Below are positions 6,242 through 10,847 of a stretch of 10,847 nucleotides of DNA, piece after piece; within the stretch, counting starts at the first letter, position 1; every line of letters starts with the position of its first letter. The notes under the pieces were generated by a model. That model did not search any database. It saw only the letters and a program-made list of their open reading frames with translations, and was not told the origin of the DNA. The DNA lies in the NCBI GenBank assembly GCA_944363895.1, contig CALVVP010000036.1, forward strand, positions 1 through 10,847. Direction: 5' to 3'. Source of the DNA: an uncultured Bacilli bacterium (GTDB lineage: Bacteria > Bacillota_I > Bacilli_A > RF39 > UBA660). Made by a program: the position numbers and the translations under genes.

Positions 6242-7040
6242 TCTTTATATCTTCCTCCTCGACAAAAACTTCTTTTTTAGGTCTTAATTCTTCTAATAAA
6301 CGAAGTTTTACTTCATCTAAAGTTAAATTATAATATAGTTCACCATCGATAGCTAAAGATAAACGGCCAGTTTCTTCAGATACTACTATAGCGATACAAT
6401 CACTAACTTCTGAAATTCCTAAAGCAGCGCGATGACGAGTACCTAATCTTTTACTAATTTTTAAACTATCGCTAGTAGGGAAAACAGCACCCGCACTGGT
6501 AATTTTATCACCTTGAATGATTAATCCACCATCATGTAATGGATTATTTGGGAAGAATATCGAAATCAATAAATCCGAAGAAATATCGGCATAAATCTTT
6601 TTAGATTTTTCGATATAATCATTTAAACTGTTATCACGCTCTAAAACGATTAAAGCACCAATTGATTGTTTTCTTAAATAATCCAAAGCATTAGTAATCT
6701 CATAAACCATTTTTTCTCTTTCATCGACAGTTAATACTTTATGGCGACCGAGTAATTGACTACGTCCTAAATGTTCTAAGACACTTCTTATTTCTGGTTG
6801 GAAAACAATAATTAAAGCTAAAGGTCCCCATTCAATTACATAATCTAATAAGAATCCAATCGTGACTAATCCTAATAAATCACTAATTATTTTTAAGCCA
6901 ATAATAATCAAAATGCCCTTAAATAATAAAACCATTTTGACATTTTTTCTAAGACTTTTTAAAATATAATAAAGTGCGAACCACACTATTAAAACATCAA
7001 TAAAATTTTTAATTAAATCAATAATACTATTAAATGTCAT
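6216..7040 (-). CDS. cdaA: Diadenylate cyclase CdaA (c-di-AMP synthase)
   Basis: A 274-residue membrane enzyme that condenses two ATP into cyclic di-AMP, which controls potassium, osmolyte and wall homeostasis. Three N-terminal membrane helices lie roughly at 10-28, 35-55 and 62-80, followed by the conserved FQPEIR (80-85) and the DAC (DisA_N) domain (about 105-240). Active-site motifs are present: LHDGG at 168-172, corresponding to the usual DGA with Gly in place of Ala, and GTRHRAALG at 200-208 with the RHR triplet, plus SEETG at 221-225. The acidic C-terminus (about 255-274) overlaps the cdaR start. ATG 7040 follows a strong SD AAGGAGG by about five bases. It is first of a two-gene operon with its own promoter. 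Length equals that of the Listeria and Bacillus enzymes. Confidence 0.95.
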   Translation of the reverse strand: MTFNSIIDLIKNFIDVLIVWFALYYILKSLRKNVKMVLLFKGILIIIGLKIISDLLGLVTIGFLLDYVIEWGPLALIIVFQPEIRSVLEHLGRSQLLGRHKVLTVDEREKMVYEITNALDYLRKQSIGALIVLERDNSLNDYIEKSKKIYADISSDLLISIFFPNNPLHDGGLIIQGDKITSAGAVFPTSDSLKISKRLGTRHRAALGISEVSDCIAIVVSEETGRLSLAIDGELYYNLTLDEVKLRLLEELRPKKEVFVEEEDIKNENSSENI

Positions 7041-7057
7041 TTTTGCCTCCTTTATAA

Positions 7058-7086
7058 ATTATATCATAAAATTATTATTAAGTTAA
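7058..7086 (-). promoter_or_regulatory. Promoter of cdaA-cdaR
   Basis: Minus-strand -35 TTAACT (7086-7081), a 17-bp spacer, and extended -10 TGATATAAT (7066-7058). The -35 overlaps the end of the T-run of the preceding terminator. Predicted start is near 7051, about three bases ahead of the AAGGAGG SD. Confidence 0.8.
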
Positions 7087-7110
7087 AAAAAGTGACTTTT
7101 AGTCACTTTT
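7085..7110 (-). terminator. Intrinsic terminator of the Pro/Gln-rich protein gene
   Basis: Minus strand: AAAAGTGACT, a 3-base loop, AGTCACTTTT (10 bp; the innermost pair may be open), followed by more T. The upstream arm overlaps the TAA stop (7109-7111), so no bases separate gene end from terminator. Confidence 0.88.
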
Positions 7111-7585
7111 ATACCCAACCAAATAAACTTGAAATTTGTGGTAAGAAAATAATAAATAGCAACATAATAGCAAAAATTATACCAATAAATATGTAAGCAT
7201 TTTTATTACTTGTCTTTTTTACTTCTTGGTTGACTTCTTGTTTAGGAGCTTCAAACGGACTATATTGTGTCGTATGGGATAAAGCTTCTTCCATTGCCTC
7301 ATCTTTATTTAAATTAGCAACCGCACTCATGGGATCGACATTATTAGTACTTGGTTGTGGAGTTTGTGTTGTTTCAGCTGGAGTCGGAACTACAGTTTGA
7401 CTAACATTTTGAGCCACAGGAGCAGGTTCCGGTGTCGGATTAATTGGTTGATTAGGCATTGATGAAACGGTTGTTGGTGTAACTGGTTCAGTTTGTCCAG
7501 TTGGCATTTGATTAACATTTGGTTGTGGAGTAACAGGGACATTAGGCTGAACATTGTTATTTATATTATTAACTTCATTATTCAT
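7109..7585 (-). CDS. Pro/Gln/Asn/Thr-rich tail-anchored protein, function unknown
   Basis: I do not recognise a family. The 158 residues split into a low-complexity, probably disordered region (1-85) rich in Pro, Thr, Gln, Asn and Val with short imperfect units like PTPEPAP and QTPQPS; a short helical acidic segment (about 91-101, LNKDEAMEEAL); a basic stretch (114-128); and a single C-terminal membrane helix (130-148) with a ten-residue tail. With no N-terminal signal, it should be tail-anchored with the Pro-rich part in the cytoplasm, though the reverse is possible. ATG 7585 has an SD TGGAGG seven bases before it. It is a monocistronic unit between ligA and cdaA. Such proteins are fast-evolving; a role in protein tethering would be inference. 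Confidence 0.75.
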   Translation of the reverse strand: MNNEVNNINNNVQPNVPVTPQPNVNQMPTGQTEPVTPTTVSSMPNQPINPTPEPAPVAQNVSQTVVPTPAETTQTPQPSTNNVDPMSAVANLNKDEAMEEALSHTTQYSPFEAPKQEVNQEVKKTSNKNAYIFIGIIFAIMLLFIIFLPQISSLFGWV

Positions 7586-7612
7586 ATTTTTACCTCCATT
7601 TATTATAAGTCT

Positions 7613-7621
7613 ATTATATCA
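7613..7621 (-). promoter_or_regulatory. Extended -10 promoter of the Pro/Gln-rich protein gene
   Basis: TGATATAAT (7621-7613) on the minus strand. Its T at 7621 is also the last T of the ligA terminator's T-run, and the -35 position (7641-7636, TTTTCT) falls in that terminator's loop, so terminator and promoter are superimposed. Confidence 0.75.
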
Positions 7622-7652
7622 AAAAAAATAGTAAAAGAAAATACTATTTTTT
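7621..7652 (-). terminator. Intrinsic terminator of ligA
   Basis: Minus strand: AAAAAATAGTA, an 8-base loop, TACTATTTTTT, then two more T. The TAG stop of ligA (7646-7644) is in the upstream arm. The stem is AT-rich with a single G-C pair, so efficiency depends on the T-run. Confidence 0.75.
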
Positions 7653-9605
7653 AATTTTGTCTAAAAATTCTTCTTCATGCCAAATAGGAATACCTAATTT
7701 TATCGCATTGTTATATTTACTACCAGGATTTTCTCCTACTATTACGATACTAGTCTTTGGACTGACACTACCACTGACATTTCCGCCTAATTCTTCAATT
7801 TTTTCTTTAGCTTCATTCCTTGTAATACTGCTTAATGTTCCCGTTAAAACGAAGGTTTTGTTATTAAACTCTTCATTGACATTAGTTTGACCTAAATATG
7901 TCATATTTAAACCGTATCCTTTTAACTTTTCAATTATTTCTTGATTACTACTAAAATATTCAACAACACTTTTCGCAATCGCTTCACCAATATCTTTAAT
8001 ATTTAATAATTCTTCATAATTTGCCTGCATTAAATTATCGATATTGTGATAATATTTAGCTAAAATTTTAGCGGTTTTACTGCCGACATATCTTATCCCT
8101 AAGCCAAATAATAATCTTTCTAAAGAGTTATTTTTACTATTTTCGATACTATCTAATAAATTATTAATGCTTTTACTGCCAAAACCTTCTAATTCCATCA
8201 ATTCTTCTTTGTATTTATATAATTCATAAAAATCTAAAATACTTTTTAAATATCCCATATTATAAAAATCTTCGACTATTCTTTCGCCAAATCCTTCGAT
8301 ATACATCGCATCGCGACTGACAAAATGAATTAGATTCTCGATTTTTTTCTTATCACATTGGTCGTTGACACAGTAATAAGCGGTATCCTTTTTTTCTAAT
8401 TTAGTATGACAAATAGGACATGTATCAGTCATTTTAAAAGCAATTTCGGTTCCGTTACGTCTTTCTTTTTTAACGCTAACTACTTCTGGAATTACATCAC
8501 CAGCTTTACGGATTGAGACAATATCACCTATTTTTATATGTTTTGACAAGACATAGTCTTCATTGTGTAAAGTGGCTCTCGAAATGACTGAACCCATTAA
8601 TCTCACCGGTTCTAAAACAGCATTAGGGGTTACTTGACCGGTTCTACCAACTGTAAAAATAATATCTTTTAATTTAGTTAACACTTCTAAAGCTGGAAAT
8701 TTATAAGCTGTTGCCCATTTAGGATATTTACTAGTAAACCCTAATTTAGCTTGTTGTGCAAAATCATTGGTTTTTATTACAATACCATCTATTTCATAAG
8801 GTAGAGTATCTCTTTTTTTGGTCCATTTATGAATATATTTTAAAACTTGATTGATATTTTCTACTAATTCAATATTCGGGTTAATATTAAAACCTAAATC
8901 TTTCATAAATTGTAAAGATTCATAATGGGTTTTTATACCAAAATCTTCAGGATTCGGTAAATGATATATGAAACAATCTAAGTTTCTTGAAGCAGCAATT
9001 TTGCTATCTAATTGACGAACACTCCCAGCTGCTGCATTACGGGGGTTGGCTAGTAATTCTTCACCATTAGCTTTTCTTATTTCGTTTAATTTATTGAAAC
9101 TTTTTTTACTCATATATATTTCGCCACGAACTTCGATATCTAATGGTTTACTTAAAACTAAAGGAATAGTTTTAATTGTTTTAACATTATGCGTAATATC
9201 TTCCCCTGTTACACCATCACCACGAGTCGCCCCTCTTACTAGTTTGCCTGATTTATATAATAACGATACTGATAAGCCATCTATTTTTAATTCACAAACA
9301 TAGTTAGGGGTTACTTCTTTTTTTATTTTTTCATCAAAACTTCTTACTTCTTCTTCGTTAAAAACATTACTTAATGATAACATTGGCTTTTCATGAACTA
9401 TTTTTTTAAATTCACTTATTACTTCATTACCTACTCTTTTGGTTGGTGAATCATCGCGAACCCATTCGGGATGAAGGGATTCAATTTTGATTAATTCTTG
9501 CATATAACGATCATATTCTTGGTCAGTTAAAGTGGGATTATCCAAAACATAATATTCATAGTTAGCTTTATTTATTAAATCGATAATTTCATTCATTCTA
9601 TCCAT
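7644..9605 (-). CDS. ligA: NAD-dependent DNA ligase LigA
   Basis: A 653-residue essential ligase that seals nicks in replication and repair, using NAD as AMP donor. Numbering from ATG 9605: domain Ia (about 1-65) with YEYYVLDNPTLTDQEYDR for NMN binding; adenylation domain with catalytic Lys107 in LKIDG (106-110) and further motifs RGDGVTGED (128-136) and EIDGIVIK (271-278); OB fold (about 310-390); a zinc finger with Cys396, Cys399, Cys412 and Cys417; helix-hairpin-helix region (about 430-570); and a C-terminal BRCT domain (about 583-653) with VLTGTLSSITR. All expected domains are intact and length is slightly below the usual 670. An in-frame ATG at 9617 would add four residues, but the SD GGTGA (9615-9611) sits five bases before ATG 9605. 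No pcrA neighbour is present. Confidence 0.97.
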   Translation of the reverse strand: MDRMNEIIDLINKANYEYYVLDNPTLTDQEYDRYMQELIKIESLHPEWVRDDSPTKRVGNEVISEFKKIVHEKPMLSLSNVFNEEEVRSFDEKIKKEVTPNYVCELKIDGLSVSLLYKSGKLVRGATRGDGVTGEDITHNVKTIKTIPLVLSKPLDIEVRGEIYMSKKSFNKLNEIRKANGEELLANPRNAAAGSVRQLDSKIAASRNLDCFIYHLPNPEDFGIKTHYESLQFMKDLGFNINPNIELVENINQVLKYIHKWTKKRDTLPYEIDGIVIKTNDFAQQAKLGFTSKYPKWATAYKFPALEVLTKLKDIIFTVGRTGQVTPNAVLEPVRLMGSVISRATLHNEDYVLSKHIKIGDIVSIRKAGDVIPEVVSVKKERRNGTEIAFKMTDTCPICHTKLEKKDTAYYCVNDQCDKKKIENLIHFVSRDAMYIEGFGERIVEDFYNMGYLKSILDFYELYKYKEELMELEGFGSKSINNLLDSIENSKNNSLERLLFGLGIRYVGSKTAKILAKYYHNIDNLMQANYEELLNIKDIGEAIAKSVVEYFSSNQEIIEKLKGYGLNMTYLGQTNVNEEFNNKTFVLTGTLSSITRNEAKEKIEELGGNVSGSVSPKTSIVIVGENPGSKYNNAIKLGIPIWHEEEFLDKIKK

Positions 9606-9621
9606 CTTAATCACCATATAT

Positions 9622-9630
9622 AGTATATCA
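9622..9630 (-). promoter_or_regulatory. Extended -10 promoter of ligA
   Basis: TGATATACT (9630-9622) on the minus strand, one base off the window's TGATATAAT consensus. The -35 position (TTTTAA) is weak. The start predicted near 9615 coincides with the first base of the SD. Confidence 0.65.
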
Positions 9631-9663
9631 AAAATAACTAATTATTAAAAGATAAATGTTTAA

Positions 9664-9697
9664 AAAAATCAAAATAAAACCCTTTATTTCTAAAGGG
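9664..9697 (-). terminator. Intrinsic terminator of the five-tRNA operon
   Basis: Minus strand: CCCTTTA-GAAA-TAAAGGG (7-bp stem, 4-base loop), then TTTTATTTTGATTTTTTT. It lies 13 bases after the CCA end of tRNA-Lys. Confidence 0.85.
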
Positions 9698-9710
9698 ATT
9701 ATTTATAAAA

Positions 9711-9786
9711 TGGTGTCCCGTACAGAACTCGAATCTGTGACCCTTTGATTAAAAGTCAAATGCTCTACCTACTGAGCTAACGGGAC
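9711..9786 (-). tRNA. trnK: tRNA-Lys, anticodon TTT
   Basis: 76-base cloverleaf with encoded CCA. Acceptor GTCCCGT/ACGGGAC, D arm GCTC...GAGC, anticodon arm TTTGA-CTTTTAA-TCAAA with anticodon TTT at 9753-9751, T arm ACAGA-TTCGAGT-TCTGT. It is the last tRNA of the operon, eight bases after tRNA-Gln. Confidence 0.97.
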
Positions 9787-9794
9787 ATAAATAA

Positions 9795-9869
9795 TGGCTG
9801 CCTCGGCTAGATTCGAACTAGCGCATGCCACAGTCAAAGTGTGGTGCCTTACCGCTTGGCTACGAGGCA
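9795..9869 (-). tRNA. trnQ: tRNA-Gln, anticodon TTG
   Basis: 75 bases with encoded CCA and the unusual T at position 1 that is typical of Bacilli tRNA-Gln (acceptor TGCCTCG/CGAGGCA, discriminator G). Anticodon arm CCACA-CTTTGAC-TGTGG gives TTG. The T arm is CTAG-TTCGAAT-CTAG type. Fourth in the operon. Confidence 0.97.
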
Positions 9870-9888
9870 ATCTAACCTAATACATAAG

Positions 9889-9972
9889 TGGTGGAGAGAG
9901 GTGGAGTCGAACCACCGAACCCGAAGGAACAGATTTACAGTCTGCCGCGTTTGACCACTTCGCTATCTCTCC
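9889..9972 (-). tRNA. trnY: tRNA-Tyr, anticodon GTA
   Basis: 84 bases with a long variable arm (CCTTCGGG), as expected for a bacterial tRNA-Tyr. Acceptor GGAGAGA/TCTCTCC with encoded CCA; anticodon loop CTGTAAA gives GTA; T arm GGTGG-TTCGACT-CCACC. Third in the operon. Confidence 0.97.
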
Positions 9973-9976
9973 AAAG

Positions 9977-10052
9977 TGGTGCCGAAAACAGGAATCGAAC
10001 CCGTAACCTACTGATTACAAGTCAGTTGCGCTACCAATTGCGCCATTTCGGC
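9977..10052 (-). tRNA. trnT: tRNA-Thr, anticodon TGT
   Basis: 76 bases with encoded CCA. Acceptor GCCGAAA/TTTCGGC; anticodon arm ACTGA-CTTGTAA-TCAGT gives TGT; T arm ACGGG-TTCGATT-CCTGT with one G-T pair. Only four bases separate its CCA end from tRNA-Tyr, so the precursor must be cut very tightly. Confidence 0.97.
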
Positions 10053-10062
10053 ACATAATAAA

Positions 10063-10139
10063 TGGTGGGCGATATAGGACTCGAACCTATGACCCCCTGC
10101 TTGTAAGGCAGGTGCTCTAACCAACTGAGCTAATCGCCC
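10063..10139 (-). tRNA. trnV: tRNA-Val, anticodon TAC
   Basis: 77 bases with encoded CCA. Acceptor GGGCGAT/ATCGCCC; D arm GCTC...GAGC; anticodon arm CCTGC-CTTACAA-GCAGG gives TAC; T arm ATAGG-TTCGAGT-CCTAT. It is first in the operon, 20 bases downstream of the promoter's -10 box. Confidence 0.97.
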
Positions 10140-10159
10140 AAAAACCTTGGACGTATTTA

Positions 10160-10189
10160 ACTATATCATTTTATTCATCACTTTGTCAA
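10160..10189 (-). promoter_or_regulatory. Promoter of the five-tRNA operon
   Basis: Minus-strand consensus -35 TTGACA (10189-10184), an 18-bp spacer ending in TGA, and -10 TATAGT (10165-10160), giving TGATATAGT. The TGA stop codon of the S1-domain gene (10188-10186) is contained in the -35 hexamer, so coding sequence and promoter overlap. Confidence 0.87.
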
Positions 10190-10557
10190 GAACTTTTTTG
10201 ATTTTTTTCAAAATTTTTCAAACTTTCATCAAGCCAAATCGGTAATTTATATGCCAAAGTTTTAAAACCTGTATTTGTTTCTTTAATTTTTTTTCTTTTT
10301 TTAAATTTATTTTTTTTATAATTAATATTTTTTATACTTAAATTTAAATGACATTCATCTTCATTTACGCCAATTATTTCGACACATATAGTATCACCAA
10401 TATTGACATAATCATGTATGTTTTTAACAAATCCCGATGATATTTCTGATATATGAATTAAGCCACTATAAAATTCATCTAATGATACAAAAATACCATA
10501 CGATTCAATTCCAGTTACAACACCATCAACAATTTTTCCTTCTTTATACTTTGTCAT
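10186..10557 (-). CDS. cvfD: S1-domain RNA-binding protein (GSP13/YugI, CvfD-like)
   Basis: A 123-residue protein with one S1 RNA-binding domain (about 5-76; GxVVTGIESYGIFVSLDEFYSGLIHISEISSGFVKNI is diagnostic) and a basic tail (80-92) followed by GFKTLAYKLPIWLDESL. This layout matches B. subtilis YugI (general stress protein 13) and the pneumococcal regulator CvfD, ribosome-associated or post-transcriptional regulators. The C-terminal GFxTLxxKLxxWL segment is shared with YugI. Length is typical (115-135). ATG 10557 has the SD AGAGGTGA three bases upstream. I see no terminator after the stop, so transcripts probably run into the tRNA operon, whose promoter begins in the stop codon. Symbol by family resemblance. 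Confidence 0.85.
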   Translation of the reverse strand: MTKYKEGKIVDGVVTGIESYGIFVSLDEFYSGLIHISEISSGFVKNIHDYVNIGDTICVEIIGVNEDECHLNLSIKNINYKKNKFKKRKKIKETNTGFKTLAYKLPIWLDESLKNFEKNQKSS

Positions 10558-10574
10558 AAATCACCTCTACTGAA

Positions 10575-10603
10575 ATTATATCACACTTAATTAAAAATGC
10601 AAA
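10575..10603 (-). promoter_or_regulatory. Promoter of the S1-domain gene
   Basis: Minus-strand -35 TTTGCA (10603-10598), a 17-bp spacer, and extended -10 TGATATAAT (10583-10575). Predicted start is near 10568, just upstream of the SD. Confidence 0.78.
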
Positions 10604-10652
10604 ATTTTTTTATTTTAAATAAGCTGAAATTACTTTACTTATTTGTGATTTA

Positions 10653-10746
10653 TTTTTTAAAATGTCCTATTTTTGAAATTGTATTTTTAAGTTAAAATGT
10701 CCTAACAAAATATTATATAAAATCATTTTTAAGTTAAAATGTCCTA
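10653..10746 (+). repeat. Three direct copies of TTAAAATGTCCTA
   Basis: Identical 13-mers occur at 10657-10669, 10692-10704 and 10734-10746, spaced 35 and 42 bases start to start. Copies two and three are identical over eight further bases on the left (TTTTTAAG), and copy one also follows a T-run. The third copy ends directly against the -35 of a plus-strand promoter. They could be operator sites for a regulator of the next gene, or the multiple subterminal repeats seen at transposon ends. The window stops before either can be decided. The surrounding stretch 10558-10847 carries no complete gene; 10604-10652 is featureless A/T apart from a weak 7-bp inverted repeat (10617-10644). Confidence 0.85.
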
Positions 10747-10774
10747 TTGCAATTTTTTGTATAATTGTTATAAT
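10747..10774 (+). promoter_or_regulatory. Probable plus-strand promoter at the right edge
   Basis: -35 TTGCAA (10747-10752), 16-bp spacer, -10 TATAAT (10769-10774). A second TATAAT at 10760-10765 has no matching -35. Transcription would start near 10781 and enter the GC-richer leader. Its gene is outside the window. Confidence 0.55.
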
Positions 10775-10784
10775 AAAATTGTTG

Positions 10785-10829
10785 TTTAAAGGGATATGGC
10801 AACGCTGAGGAGCGACCAGAGCATTTAAA
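10785..10829 (+). other. GC-richer leader segment with hairpin, unidentified
   Basis: Unlike the A/T surroundings, 10791-10823 is compositionally balanced and folds: CGCT (10803-10806), GAGG loop and AGCG (10811-10814), nested in TGG (10797-10799) with CCA (10816-10818), and optionally enclosed by TTTAAA (10785-10790) with TTTAAA (10824-10829). It lies where the 5' leader of the next plus-strand transcript would be. An ATG at 10832-10834 begins an open frame cut by the window end, but its nearest SD-like GAGGAG is 19 bases away. I do not match it to a riboswitch or known RNA. Confidence 0.4.
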
Positions 10830-10847
10830 TAATGATTATACGAAAAA

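Noticed and set aside
7657..7890. Plus-strand open frame opposite the ligA 3' end
   Set aside because: Shadow of the BRCT region of ligA, no ribosome binding site.
9046..9303. Plus-strand open frame opposite the ligA 5' part
   Set aside because: Shadow of the adenylation domain, no ribosome binding site or family resemblance.
9711..10139. Integration site of a prophage or island in the tRNA cluster
   Set aside because: No integrase, no partial tRNA duplicate and no flanking repeats are visible; the five tRNAs form an ordinary operon.
10791..10823. SAH or ZTP riboswitch, suggested by GAGGAGCG / GGAGCGACC
   Set aside because: Only an eight- to nine-base resemblance; the remaining conserved parts of either aptamer are absent.

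Overview
The window comes from a strongly AT-rich, low-GC Gram-positive-type bacterium. The 5' end of a 16S rRNA gene, a Firmicutes-style rRNA leader, a cdaA-cdaR pair, YgaC/NtdP, DUF378 (YuzA-like) and GSP13/CvfD-like genes all point to Bacilli. An uncultured gut lineage near RF39 or Erysipelotrichia is my guess from the AT-richness and gene style, not a demonstrated placement. TGG encodes Trp throughout and at least one gene ends at TGA, so the standard bacterial code (table 11) fits and the Mollicutes UGA=Trp code does not.

Layout, left to right. At 1-361 lies the 5' end of a minus-strand 16S rRNA gene, preceded by a leader with a boxA-like element, a small hairpin and two tandem promoters (about 421-645). 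Next on the minus strand are ntdP (nucleoside phosphatase), a ctpA/ctpB-type S41 protease, a tRNA-Glu(CTC), a membrane-anchored protein with a degenerate thioredoxin-like look, and a LolA/YdcC-like lipoprotein. A lone plus-strand DUF378 membrane protein sits at 4652-4849 and shares a bidirectional terminator with cdaR. The minus strand continues with cdaA-cdaR (c-di-AMP synthesis and its regulator, overlapping by 26 bp), a Pro/Gln/Asn-rich tail-anchored protein, ligA, a five-tRNA operon (Val-Thr-Tyr-Gln-Lys in transcription order) and an S1-domain cvfD/yugI-like gene. The last 290 bases carry no gene that I can call. They hold three copies of a 13-bp repeat, a plus-strand promoter and the start of a GC-richer leader.

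Almost every gene appears to be its own short transcription unit: an intrinsic terminator, often built partly from the last codons, then within tens of bases an extended -10 promoter with the recurring core TGATATAAT, then a Shine-Dalgarno sequence almost on top of the predicted transcription start. Only cdaA-cdaR, the tRNA cluster and probably the protein/tRNA-Glu pair look co-transcribed. The content is mostly housekeeping: translation RNAs, DNA ligation, second-messenger control and cell-envelope proteins. I see no defence, CRISPR or complete mobile system. The candidate for something undescribed is the repeat-promoter-leader module at the right edge, whose gene lies outside the window.
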